Of a stretch of DNA of 64,000 bases, positions 27,894 through 36,563 are shown one piece after another. Below the pieces are notes generated by a model that saw only the letters and a program-made list of their open reading frames with translations, was not told the origin of the DNA and searched no databases. The stretch comes from Acinetobacter calcoaceticus ANC 3811. Lineage in GTDB: Bacteria; Pseudomonadota; Gammaproteobacteria; Pseudomonadales; Moraxellaceae. A program made the translations under genes and the position numbers. The stretch lies in assembly GCF_000399665.1 (NCBI RefSeq), contig NZ_KB976985.1, positions 123,222 through 187,221 on the forward strand, given 5' to 3'. How positions within the stretch are numbered: position 1 is the first letter of the stretch; each line of letters begins with the position of its first letter.

Positions 27894-30023
27894 CTAGAAT
27901 TGCTTAATTACACGTAAACCTGCACTCCAGTTACGTCCATCCGCTGGTTCAAAGTAGCGTCCATTACCATCATTTACGATCACTGAACCTGCATAGTTCT
28001 TATCAAATAGGTTATCAACACGGGCAAAGCTATTCACTTTCCAGTCGCCCATTACCCATGCATAACCCACATTAGCTGAGGTTACACTGTAGCTTGGCGC
28101 TGCGTCACTGTTGGTATCATTCACGTATACTTTATCCATATACTGTACATCTACCCCGCCATATAGACCATGCGATGGCTGCCAAGCCAAAGAGACATAA
28201 GCTTGGTTTTTAGCAATTCCTGGAATGGCATTCCCCGATGGAATTTGAGCAATACTTCCCAAAGCTGGAATATCAGCATCAAAAGTTGCATCTAAATATG
28301 TATAACTAGCAGTCGCAGTTAAATCTCGCCACAACTTTTTATTCCATGCAAACTCCACGCCTTCACGTAAGGTTTTATCTGCATTACGGAACGTTGATCG
28401 ACCATTTGAGTTACCAGCAGAAACGATGTCATCTTTGGTTTTAGTTTGAAAAACTGCCAAAGCAAAATCACCTAATTGGTTTTGTGATTTTAAGCCTGTT
28501 TCATAGGTATCGCTTGTGGATGCGGTTAAATCAAAATTAAAACCACTTTCTCCGTCTGGACGATACGCCATTTCAGTAAAAGTTGGCGTTTCAAAACCTT
28601 TGGCATAACTCACATAGGCCATCAGTTCAGGTAAAATTTGCCAGCTTAAAGCAGCAGAAGGCAAAACTTTACTATAATCAGTCTTACCACTATCGTCGCC
28701 ATTACTTAAATAGTTATCTTTAGATTTGTAATGGACATTGCTATAGCGTACACCCGTATCTAAACGCCACGTTGGTAAGAACTGCCATGACGCTTGTAAA
28801 TATGGGTCGATATTCCACAAGGTATTGTCTTCATCACGACGCAAATTACCTTTGACGCCATAAGAAGGCTGTCCGTTTACTAAATTAAAGTTTTCAAAAC
28901 CTTTACGATCTTCATCCATTGCATCAAGTGCAACACCAACACTTAGAGTGGTATTTGGAAGTAATTCTTTACCTGTCCAACGGAAATCAGCACCATAATA
29001 ATTACGCTCAAAATCAATCACACCACCCGCATGATTGAGGCTGGCATCTTGTGTTGATTTAGGTATAGATTGATATTGAGTGACTTGGCGATTACCTAAA
29101 TATGCCATGGCATAGAGTTCATTTTGGTCATTAATCGGTTTAGACCAAGTCACACCCGTTTGAGTTTGTTCAATATCTTTACGGACATTAAATTGCTTTA
29201 AAAATGGAACTTGTTGCTTTGGATTAGCATTCCACTGGTCATGCGTTAAACCCTGCGGGTCGTCTGCATGAATTTTTACATAGTTGGTTATCCAGTTGAT
29301 TTTGCTACCATCATCAAGATTCCAACTAAGCTTTGCATTATTTAATACTTTTTCTGCACCGCTATGCTCTCGGTAACCATCAGTATCGAAGTATGATGAA
29401 CTAATAACATAACTTGGTTCATTTGCACCTTTTGCCCCACCTTGTAGCACGATTCCCGCTCGGCTTTTATCGTGGCTGCCTCCCGAATAGCTCAGCTCGA
29501 TTGAGTCTTTCCCTTGACCTTCTTTAGTAGAAGTTAAAATTGTACCGCCAGATGAGTTTCCATATAGCGATGAAAAAGGTCCAGTTAGAACTTCAACATG
29601 GTCCAGACTACTTAAATCGATATTAGATGTTTGACCTTGCCCATCTGGCATTGTTGCAGGAATACCATCTACATATAGACGAATGCCTCGAACACCAAAA
29701 GTAGAACGTGCACCAAAACCACGCATGGAAAGCTGTAAATCTTGAGCATAATTTTCACGATTACGAATCTGTAAGCTCGGTATCCCCTTCACAACCTCGG
29801 TTAAATTTACTTGTGAAGAAGTATCAACTTGAGGTGCATCTATTCGAAAAACAGAAGCTGGTGTTTGCAAATAAGTTGTATCGGTACGAGTTGCTTCAAC
29901 ATGTAAAGTTGGCAATACCGTAATATCTTGAGCTGAGTCATCTGCCCAAACAAATGGGCTAGAAATGCAGCCCATACTCATCAAAATACAGTAGTGAAGT
30001 CGGTCTAAGCGTAATAAGGACAT
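27894..30023 (-). CDS. pqqU: TonB-dependent outer-membrane receptor, PqqU/YncD type
   Basis: This 709-residue receptor has a signal peptide ending at FVWADD. A plug domain (about 50-165) contains ENYAQDLQLSMRGFGAR and GIRLYVDGIPATMPDGQG. A 22-strand barrel ends RNWSAGLRVIKQF. From memory the plug and many barrel segments (SNIDLSS, ADDPQGLTHDQWNANP, VGSVIVNDGNGRYFEP) are closely similar to E. coli YncD, now PqqU, the receptor for pyrroloquinoline quinone. PQQ is the cofactor of the glucose dehydrogenase encoded at 46972-49377. Annotation as a generic siderophore receptor would be less specific. AAGGAAATAAGC precedes the start codon. Confidence 0.82.
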   Translation of the reverse strand: MSLLRLDRLHYCILMSMGCISSPFVWADDSAQDITVLPTLHVEATRTDTTYLQTPASVFRIDAPQVDTSSQVNLTEVVKGIPSLQIRNRENYAQDLQLSMRGFGARSTFGVRGIRLYVDGIPATMPDGQGQTSNIDLSSLDHVEVLTGPFSSLYGNSSGGTILTSTKEGQGKDSIELSYSGGSHDKSRAGIVLQGGAKGANEPSYVISSSYFDTDGYREHSGAEKVLNNAKLSWNLDDGSKINWITNYVKIHADDPQGLTHDQWNANPKQQVPFLKQFNVRKDIEQTQTGVTWSKPINDQNELYAMAYLGNRQVTQYQSIPKSTQDASLNHAGGVIDFERNYYGADFRWTGKELLPNTTLSVGVALDAMDEDRKGFENFNLVNGQPSYGVKGNLRRDEDNTLWNIDPYLQASWQFLPTWRLDTGVRYSNVHYKSKDNYLSNGDDSGKTDYSKVLPSAALSWQILPELMAYVSYAKGFETPTFTEMAYRPDGESGFNFDLTASTSDTYETGLKSQNQLGDFALAVFQTKTKDDIVSAGNSNGRSTFRNADKTLREGVEFAWNKKLWRDLTATASYTYLDATFDADIPALGSIAQIPSGNAIPGIAKNQAYVSLAWQPSHGLYGGVDVQYMDKVYVNDTNSDAAPSYSVTSANVGYAWVMGDWKVNSFARVDNLFDKNYAGSVIVNDGNGRYFEPADGRNWSAGLRVIKQF

Positions 30024-30157
30024 GCTTATTTCCTTTATTTATATTGTAGTTATGATAACAAAAAGCTGTGTCTTGTCTGGATATTGAATTCGATCTGCAT
30101 TGTTGTAAATCTGGAACACTCTTCATCGATATTTAAAAATTGATTTCCAGATTAGAA

Positions 30158-30724
30158 TTATCGGCTCAAAGATGGATGATCTTTCCAGCAATATCGTTCA
30201 GGCCAATCTTTTGCTTCTTCGGCATACTCAATTCCAATACGTGGCGTCATGACTACTTCCGGCTGTGTTGAAGCCGCTTCAATCCATAGCCCAGATTTTC
30301 CACCTAAGGTTTGACCTTTTAAAGTCCGATCAATACCCAAATAGCGTGTTAATTTGCCGGGTCCAGCTAAAAGCTTATATTCTTTTTTGGTTGAAGCACC
30401 ACTTAAAAATGCAGATCGAATCATTACTCCTTCAGGAATGCCTTCTGTCTGAGTAATCAGATTGAGCATTTCATACATGCCATAAATTAAATAGACGTAA
30501 ATCGTGCCTCCAGTGCCATACATTACATCTGTTCGAGCAGTACGTTTATCATTGTAGCTATGGCAAGCTTTATCCCGAACACCCAAATAAGCTTCAGTTT
30601 CGGTAATCGTACACCGAATGACCTGCCCATCAGGTTGTCGCTTACACAACACACATCCAATTAAATCATAAGCCACTTCTGAGGTTTCACGTTGAAACCA
30701 GCTTAATGGTAAAATATCTGACAT
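30158..30724 (-). CDS. 3-methyladenine DNA glycosylase (Aag/MPG family)
   Basis: This DNA-repair enzyme of about 188 residues removes alkylated purines. Family motifs are YDLIGCVL, TITETEAYLG (catalytic glutamate region), DKACHSYNDKRTARTDVMYG with the YG/VYLIYGMYEMLN block, and LAGPGKLTRYLGI. MSDILPL at 30724 is preferred over a start 27 bases upstream because CAGAG precedes it. It is divergent from mutM, another base-excision glycosylase, with only 76 bases between the start codons. Confidence 0.9.
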   Translation of the reverse strand: MSDILPLSWFQRETSEVAYDLIGCVLCKRQPDGQVIRCTITETEAYLGVRDKACHSYNDKRTARTDVMYGTGGTIYVYLIYGMYEMLNLITQTEGIPEGVMIRSAFLSGASTKKEYKLLAGPGKLTRYLGIDRTLKGQTLGGKSGLWIEAASTQPEVVMTPRIGIEYAEEAKDWPERYCWKDHPSLSR

Positions 30725-30800
30725 AGTAATCTCTGAAATATTACATACCACACGTTATACTTGATTAATCCAGTATATCTGTTAATTCTGCGAGTTGGCG

Positions 30801-31625
30801 ATGCCTGAGTTACCCGAAGTCGAAACAACCAAAACCAGTTTATTTCCTCTATTGAATCAAAAAGTTCTAAGTGTTGAAGTACGTAACCCAAGCTTACGCT
30901 GGGCAATACCCGATGATGTTCAAAAACTTGTTGGGCAACGTCTGATTGGGCTAAACCGTCGTTCTAAATATATCTTGGCAGAGTTTGAACAAGATCAAAT
31001 GCTCTGGCATTTAGGAATGTCAGGAAGCTTCCGCTTGTGTCAACCACATGATGAGCTGAGAAAACATGACCACTTCATCATTCGCTTTGAAGAACATGAG
31101 TTACGCTATCATGACCCTCGTCGCTTTGGCTGCATTCTCTGGTTAAATTCTGAAACACAAGGGAAGTTAATTGATACTTTAGGGCCTGAGCCTTTAAGTA
31201 CCGACTTTAATGCAGAATATTTAGCTTCAAAACTTAAAAATAAATCAGTCGGCACAAAAATTGCAATTATGGATAATCATGTTGTGGTGGGTGTTGGCAA
31301 TATCTATGCAACTGAAAGTTTGTTTAATGTCGGAGTTCATCCTGCTCAGCCAGCTGGAGACTTAAGTCTTCAGCAGATCGAGAAACTGGTTATCGAGATT
31401 AAACGAATTTTAAAATCGGCAATTGATTTAGGTGGCTCGACTTTACGAGACTACAGCAATGCCATGGGAGAAAATGGTTATTTTCAGCAAACACTTCTCG
31501 CTTATGGTCGTGCTGGAGAAATGTGCGTTAACTGTGAAACCCCTTTAGAAAATTTAAAACTTGGTCAACGTGCTAGTGTATTTTGCCCAGAATGCCAACC
31601 CCTCAAAAAGCCCAATAAGCTCTAG
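30801..31625 (+). CDS. mutM: Formamidopyrimidine-DNA glycosylase
   Basis: This 274-residue Fpg excises 8-oxoguanine and formamidopyrimidines and nicks the abasic site. The start must be MPELPEVET, because proline 2 is the catalytic Schiff-base nucleophile after Met removal, with glutamate 3 beside it. That rules out the in-frame TTG at 30795. Also visible are the beta-hairpin lysine region NRRSKYIL, the void-filling loop (WHLGMSGSFR), and a C-terminal zinc finger from CVNC to CPEC. It heads a short rightward unit with ppiC. Confidence 0.97.
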   Translation: MPELPEVETTKTSLFPLLNQKVLSVEVRNPSLRWAIPDDVQKLVGQRLIGLNRRSKYILAEFEQDQMLWHLGMSGSFRLCQPHDELRKHDHFIIRFEEHELRYHDPRRFGCILWLNSETQGKLIDTLGPEPLSTDFNAEYLASKLKNKSVGTKIAIMDNHVVVGVGNIYATESLFNVGVHPAQPAGDLSLQQIEKLVIEIKRILKSAIDLGGSTLRDYSNAMGENGYFQQTLLAYGRAGEMCVNCETPLENLKLGQRASVFCPECQPLKKPNKL

Positions 31626-31643
31626 TTTTCAGAGGAAGTTACA

Positions 31644-31934
31644 ATGCAAACAGCTATCGTTCGACATATTCTGGTCAAAGAAAAAGACTTGGCAGAACAG
31701 TTAAAAAAGAAGCTACAAAATGGCGCTGACTTTGCCAAAATTGCCAAGCAATATTCAACTTGTAATTCAGCAAAACGCGGTGGAGAACTAGGCGAAGTCA
31801 AAAAAGGGCAACTGGTTCCCGTCATCGATAAAGTGGTATTTACCGCTGCTGAACGTGTATTACAAGGTCCAATTAAAAGCCAGTTTGGTTATCATCTTTT
31901 AGAAGTTAAATTCAGAATGGGCAGTTTACGTTGA
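31644..31934 (+). CDS. ppiC: Parvulin-type peptidyl-prolyl isomerase
   Basis: This 96-residue single rotamase domain has no signal peptide, so it is cytoplasmic, like E. coli PpiC. It has the parvulin pattern ARHILV-like VRHILVKEK, FAKIAKQYSTCNSAKRGGELG and QFGYHLLEV at the end. It lies 18 bases after mutM. GAGGAAGTTACA before ATG gives a good ribosome site. Confidence 0.92.
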   Translation: MQTAIVRHILVKEKDLAEQLKKKLQNGADFAKIAKQYSTCNSAKRGGELGEVKKGQLVPVIDKVVFTAAERVLQGPIKSQFGYHLLEVKFRMGSLR

Positions 31935-31944
31935 TTCCATTATT

Positions 31945-32298
31945 TTAATGATGGTTTTCAGAAGCTTGAGCCTGCACATTCAGTTGATATGTCCAAGCCT
32001 TAATCATTTCTCCTGACTCAAGCTTCACATCTGCGATGACACGCTGGTATTGAAAACCTTCAAAATCATCAAGCATCTGCCAGTTTTCAGCAAGCTTTTC
32101 TGTACTAAACAGATAACCCTCTACCCAGTTTGCTTGCAAATCTAGCTCTAGCGCTTTTAGGCCTTTGTCTGGTCCCCAATCTAAAATGTGAATCATGCCT
32201 CGCACACTGGCTTTTGTCCATTGACCGCCAATCTGCTCTAAAATATGAGCATTTGCTTTATTTGGGCATAAAGTTCCATATACAAAAAGCTGATTCAT
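31945..32298 (-). CDS. Gamma-glutamylcyclotransferase-like (AIG2/GGCT fold) protein
   Basis: This 117-residue protein has the GGCT-fold signature VYGTLCPNKANA at residues 6-17. A conserved acidic residue in LDDFEGFQYQRV (about 83) is the usual catalytic glutamate position. A C-terminal strand MIKAWTYQL follows. The family cyclises gamma-glutamyl amines or peptides. The true substrate of bacterial stand-alone members is mostly unknown. It is convergent with ppiC, with a ten-base gap. Confidence 0.85.
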   Translation of the reverse strand: MNQLFVYGTLCPNKANAHILEQIGGQWTKASVRGMIHILDWGPDKGLKALELDLQANWVEGYLFSTEKLAENWQMLDDFEGFQYQRVIADVKLESGEMIKAWTYQLNVQAQASENHH

Positions 32299-32394
32299 TT
32301 ATTTATACCCCTTTTACAATATACGTAGCTAAGCTTACCGATAGCTTTCCAATTTTATCAATATCTTTAGCCCAACATAAAAATACTTAGTCAT

Positions 32395-32424
32395 AAAAAA
32401 CGGCACCTAGAGTACCGTTTTTTA
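32395..32424. terminator. Terminator of mscL
   Basis: AAAAAACGGcAC / GTaCCGTTTTTT closes a CTAGA loop, 17 bases beyond the mscL stop codon on the leftward transcript. A- and T-runs on both sides allow bidirectional function. Confidence 0.8.
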
Positions 32425-32440
32425 TTACATCAGAATATTG

Positions 32441-32872
32441 TTAAGCTTGCTTTTTCAACTCATCACGAATTTCACGCAATAACTGAATATCTTCAGGAGT
32501 TGCAGCTGGAGCTTCTGGCTCATTCTTATCACGGCGAAGTCTATTTAATAATTTCACCATTAAGAAAACGACCCAAGCCAAAATCAGGAAGTTAATTAAA
32601 ATGGTGAGGAAATTACCATAAGTTAAAACATTGATACCTGCTTTTTGCAAAGCATCTAAAGATTGCAGGTTGGCAGGATTTGATCCTAGAACAATGAATT
32701 TCTGCGAAAAATCAACACCACCACCAGTAATCACACTGATAATTGGCATGATAATATCTTTTACCAAAGAGTCTACGATTTTGCCAAAAGCACCACCAAT
32801 AATCACACCAATGGCTAAATCCATCATATTGCCTTTAATGGCAAATTCTTTAAATTCTTGAATAATACTCAT
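32441..32872 (-). CDS. mscL: Large-conductance mechanosensitive channel
   Basis: This 143-residue inner-membrane channel opens under extreme membrane tension to vent solutes. The N-terminal amphipathic segment and TM1 contain [23 protein letters not shown], followed by [15 protein letters not shown] periplasmic loop precedes TM2 (about 85-105), and the cytoplasmic helix ends [13 protein letters not shown]. Length is typical. It has its own terminator, and the 256-base gap to typA should hold its promoter. That gap is otherwise AT-rich and empty. Confidence 0.97.
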   Translation of the reverse strand: MSIIQEFKEFAIKGNMMDLAIGVIIGGAFGKIVDSLVKDIIMPIISVITGGGVDFSQKFIVLGSNPANLQSLDALQKAGINVLTYGNFLTILINFLILAWVVFLMVKLLNRLRRDKNEPEAPAATPEDIQLLREIRDELKKQA

Positions 32873-33076
32873 CTAAACATCTCCAGATGTCGGGGGTCGA
32901 AACACGTCATATTTTTCTTTTTCATTGGCATCTTATCGATTTAGATAGTAATCGCCATGATATTGATAATTTAATATTTTTATCAAAAAAAAGAAAACTA
33001 TCTCACACTTTAACAACATATTCTCTGATAAGAAAAATATGATTTTAAGCTTAGTTTAATTTTAAATAGAACGATT

Positions 33077-33113
33077 AAAAAAACCGCTAAATTAATTTAG
33101 CGGTTTTTTCTTT
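33077..33113. terminator. Terminator of typA
   Basis: A perfect stem CCGCTAAAT-TA-ATTTAGCGG is flanked by A- and T-runs, 16 bases past the typA stop codon. Confidence 0.9.
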
Positions 33114-33128
33114 TTCATTTAAGAAAAA

Positions 33129-34964
33129 TTATTTATCACGGTTACGTTTACGTTCGTTTTCAGTCAAGTAACGCTTACGGATACGGATTGATTTTGGTGT
33201 TACTTCAACTAACTCATCATCCTCAATGAATTCAAGCGCTTGTTCAAGCGTGTATTCCACTGCAGGTGTTAAAGTTAATGCTTCATCAGTACCAGATGCA
33301 CGAACGTTAGTTAACTGTTTCGCTTTAGTTGGGTTAACAACCATATCATCTGAACGAGAGTTAATACCAATGATCATACCTTCGTAAACTTCTAACTGAG
33401 GTTTAGCGAATAGACGACCACGGTCTTGCAATGTGAATAATGCATAGCCCAAACAAACGCCTTGAACCATAGAAATCAACACACCGTTTTGACGTTTCGC
33501 AACAGTACCTTGTTTCATTGGACCGTAATGCGAGAAGCTTGATGTCATGATCCCTGTACCAGAAGTCATGGTCAAGAATTCAGAACGGAAACCAATTAAG
33601 CCACGTGAAGGAACAGTTGCTTCAATACGGATACGGCCTTTACCGTCAACTTCCATATTGGTCATTTCACCTTTACGGTAACCCATTTGTTCCATTACCG
33701 AACCTTGGTGCTGTTCTTCAACGTCAAATGTTACGTTTTCGTATGGTTCTTGCTTTTCGCCGTCAACTTCTTTCAAAATTACTTGTGGACGTGATACGCC
33801 CATTTCGAAGCCTTCACGACGCATGTTTTCAATAAGAACTGAAAGGTGAAGTTCACCACGACCAGACACTTTGAAACGGTCTGGACTGTCAGTATCTTCA
33901 ACACGTAATGCTACGTTGTGAATCAATTCACGATCAAGACGTTCACGGATATTACGTGAAGTAACAAATTTACCTTCTTTACCCGCAAACGGTGAGTTGT
34001 TTACTTGGAAAGTCATCGTAACAGTAGGTTCATCTACAGATAACGGTGGTAAAGCTTCAACATTTTTCGGATCACAAATCGTGTCAGAAATATGAAGTGC
34101 ATCGATACCTGTTACACAAACGATATCACCAGCATTTGCCTCTTCAACGTCAACGCGATCTAGACCATGGTAACCCATGATTTTTAAGATACGACCGTTA
34201 CGTGTTTTACCTTCTTTGTCGATAACAGTTACAGGTGTGTTTAATTTAACTGAACCACGCTGAATACGACCAACACCGATAACACCTACGAAGCTGTTAT
34301 AGTCAAGTGAAGAGATTTGCATTTGGAATGGACCATCAACATCAACTGCTGGTGGTTCAACGATATCTACAATTGTTTGGAACAATGGAGTCATGTCGTC
34401 AGCAAGTTCTTCTGGAGAAGGACCAGCAACACCACGAAGACCTGAAGCATAAACAACTGGGAAGTCTAACTGTTCGTCAGTACCACCTAAGTTATCAAAC
34501 AAATCAAATACTTGGTCAATTACCCAATCAGGACGCGCACTTGGCTTATCTACTTTGTTGATAATCACGATTGGCTTCAAACCGCTCGCAAAGGCTTTCG
34601 ATGTCACAAAACGAGTTTGTGGCATTGGACCTTCTTGAGAATCGACAAGAAGAAGTACGCAGTCAACCATCGACATTACACGTTCAACTTCACCACCGAA
34701 GTCAGCATGTCCTGGGGTGTCCACGATGTTAATGCGGTATTCTGTATTTGTACGCGCATCAGTCCATTTAATTGCAGTGTTTTTTGCAAGAATGGTAATA
34801 CCACGTTCACTTTCAATTGCACCTGAATCCATCACACGCTCGATTTCACCCGCGCGATCACCTAATGCACCTGATTGTTGTAAAAGTTTGTCGACTAAAG
34901 TCGTTTTACCATGATCGACGTGCGCAATGATGGCAATGTTACGGAGTGTTTTAATATCTGACAT
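33129..34964 (-). CDS. typA: Ribosome-associated GTPase TypA/BipA
   Basis: This 611-residue translational GTPase is related to EF-G and LepA and helps 50S assembly and stress or cold adaptation. G motifs are AHVDHGKTTL (G1), RGITI (G2), DTPGHADFGGEV (G3), NKVDKPSARP (G4) and a YASG G5. Domain II/III and V features follow (GRGELHLSVLIENMRREGFE, MEQMGYRKGEM), and the BipA-specific C-terminal domain ends IRKRYLTENERKRNRDK. It is divergent from the NCS2 permease. A palindrome lies in its promoter (35011-35028). Confidence 0.97.
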   Translation of the reverse strand: MSDIKTLRNIAIIAHVDHGKTTLVDKLLQQSGALGDRAGEIERVMDSGAIESERGITILAKNTAIKWTDARTNTEYRINIVDTPGHADFGGEVERVMSMVDCVLLLVDSQEGPMPQTRFVTSKAFASGLKPIVIINKVDKPSARPDWVIDQVFDLFDNLGGTDEQLDFPVVYASGLRGVAGPSPEELADDMTPLFQTIVDIVEPPAVDVDGPFQMQISSLDYNSFVGVIGVGRIQRGSVKLNTPVTVIDKEGKTRNGRILKIMGYHGLDRVDVEEANAGDIVCVTGIDALHISDTICDPKNVEALPPLSVDEPTVTMTFQVNNSPFAGKEGKFVTSRNIRERLDRELIHNVALRVEDTDSPDRFKVSGRGELHLSVLIENMRREGFEMGVSRPQVILKEVDGEKQEPYENVTFDVEEQHQGSVMEQMGYRKGEMTNMEVDGKGRIRIEATVPSRGLIGFRSEFLTMTSGTGIMTSSFSHYGPMKQGTVAKRQNGVLISMVQGVCLGYALFTLQDRGRLFAKPQLEVYEGMIIGINSRSDDMVVNPTKAKQLTNVRASGTDEALTLTPAVEYTLEQALEFIEDDELVEVTPKSIRIRKRYLTENERKRNRDK

Positions 34965-34996
34965 GTAAATTCGATACGCCTAAAGTTTGAGGGCAA

Positions 34997-35028
34997 ATTA
35001 TACAGAAAAACACTACTCTTGAGTAGTG
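34997..35028 (-). promoter_or_regulatory. typA promoter region with overlapping 18-bp palindrome
   Basis: On the minus strand a perfect -10 box TATAAT (34997-35002) lies about 33 bases upstream of typA. The spacer and -35 position are occupied by the dyad CACTACTC-TT-GAGTAGTG (35011-35028). The -35 itself is poor (TACTCA). A weak -35 covered by a palindrome suggests an activator- or repressor-controlled promoter. Confidence 0.5.
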
Positions 35029-35077
35029 ACAGTTTATTGACATTGACAAAAAAATTTCTAATAGCCTGTATTTCGTT

Positions 35078-35105
35078 TTGTAAAGATAGTTATCTCGATT
35101 AGAAT
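35078..35105 (+). promoter_or_regulatory. Candidate promoter of the NCS2 permease gene
   Basis: TTGTAA (35078-35083) and TAGAAT (35100-35105) are 16 bases apart and end 36 bases ahead of the chosen start. Both boxes are imperfect, so confidence is moderate. Confidence 0.45.
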
Positions 35106-35141
35106 AGCGCCAATTTGCAAAATTGCGGCGGACCTACATCC

Positions 35142-36500
35142 ATGTCCAATCAACACTCTCAGGACCATTTAGACCTTGTTTATGGTTTAAATGATCGACC
35201 AAAACCTTTGATCGCTTTTTTAGCAGCTTTCCAGCATTTGCTTGCGATTATTGTACCAATTGTTACACCTGGCCTTTTAATTTGCTTAGCTTTAGGCGTT
35301 TCACGCACCGAAACTAACATGATTTTATCGATGTCTTTGGTGATTTCGGGTATTGCTACATTTCTACAATGTAAAAAAGTTGGTCCGTTTGGTGCAGGTC
35401 TTCTTATTGTTCAAGGCACAAGCTTTAACTTTATTGGCCCAATTATTGGTATTGGTAGTGCAATGGTTGCCGCAGGAACACCTGTAAACCAAGTTATGGC
35501 TGCAATATTTGGTGTAGTCATTGCCGGCTCCTTCATTGAAATGGGTGTTTCGCAAATTCTTCCATGGGTGAAAAGACTCATTACTCCTTTGGTGACAGGT
35601 ATTGTTGTTCTATTAATTGGCTTAACGCTTATTAAAGAAGGCTTGATTAGTATGGGTGGTGGCTATCAAGCCATGCAAGATCATACTTTTGCAAGTGCAG
35701 ACAACCTTATTATGTCATGTACGGTACTTGCTATTATTATTGTGCTCAATCGTATTCGAGTGGTTTGGATTAAAAGCTCAGCTATTTTAATCGCCTTAGT
35801 GAGTGGTTACATTCTTGCTGGATTTATGGGTCATCTAGATTTCTCTGGTATTAAAGACGCGCCACTCGTACAAATTCCAACACCAATGCACTTTGGTTTG
35901 AGTTTCTCTTGGGGATTATTCATCCCAATGGCATTCATTTATTTGGTGACTTCTTTAGAAGCAATTGGTGATGTGACAGCAACCAGTAAACTTTCCAACC
36001 AACCTGTTAATGGTCCTGAATGGATGAAACGCATTAAAGGTGGTGTATTAGTGAATGGTGCTAACTCTTTGCTAGCTGGTCTTTTTAACACTTTCCCTAG
36101 TTCTGTTTTCGCTCAAAACAATGGTGTAATTCAACTCACTGGGGTTGCTAGCCGCTATGTAGGCATCTGGATTGCTGGATTACTTATTTTATTAGGTCTA
36201 TTCCCTGCAGTAGCTGGTGTTATACAAGCAGTTCCTCAAGCCGTATTAGGTGGCGCTGTTATGGTCATGTTCGGCGCAGTAGCTGCATCAGGCATTAACA
36301 TTCTTTCTTCAGTTCACCTTGACCGCCGAGCATTATTAATTATTGCCATCTCACTTGCATTAGGTTTAGGTGTTGCTCAAGTTCCTCAAATTTTAGAGCA
36401 CCTTCCAGAATTATTTAAAAACATTTTTAGCTCTGGCGTGGCAACAGGCGGTATTGCAGCATTAATTTTAAATGTTGTGCTTCCTGAAACGCATAAATAA
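35142..36500 (+). CDS. NCS2/NAT-family nucleobase permease (xanthine/urate/uracil type)
   Basis: This protein of about 452 residues has around 14 membrane segments. The NAT signature is present as AQNNGVIQLTGVASR (about residue 325). The upstream helix-8 glutamate region is FIYLVTSLEAIGDVTATS. The Q-N-x-G form with TG instead of TR is typical of the xanthine-permease branch (XanQ/XanP/UacT). It is a proton symporter importing purine bases. ATG 35142 (MSNQHSQ) is preferred over a frame-extending codon at 35115. The exact substrate cannot be told. Confidence 0.9.
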   Translation: MSNQHSQDHLDLVYGLNDRPKPLIAFLAAFQHLLAIIVPIVTPGLLICLALGVSRTETNMILSMSLVISGIATFLQCKKVGPFGAGLLIVQGTSFNFIGPIIGIGSAMVAAGTPVNQVMAAIFGVVIAGSFIEMGVSQILPWVKRLITPLVTGIVVLLIGLTLIKEGLISMGGGYQAMQDHTFASADNLIMSCTVLAIIIVLNRIRVVWIKSSAILIALVSGYILAGFMGHLDFSGIKDAPLVQIPTPMHFGLSFSWGLFIPMAFIYLVTSLEAIGDVTATSKLSNQPVNGPEWMKRIKGGVLVNGANSLLAGLFNTFPSSVFAQNNGVIQLTGVASRYVGIWIAGLLILLGLFPAVAGVIQAVPQAVLGGAVMVMFGAVAASGINILSSVHLDRRALLIIAISLALGLGVAQVPQILEHLPELFKNIFSSGVATGGIAALILNVVLPETHK

Positions 36501-36523
36501 CTAACTTTTAATTTTGATTACTG

Positions 36524-36549
36524 CCCAGCTCCCACTGGGCATTCTTCTT
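36524..36549 (+). terminator. Weak terminator after the NCS2 permease
   Basis: The GCCCAG / CTGGGC stem with a six-base loop is followed by ATTCTTCTT rather than a clean T-run, so read-through into rsmC is likely. Confidence 0.5.
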
Positions 36550-36563
36550 CATGAGAGATGTAC

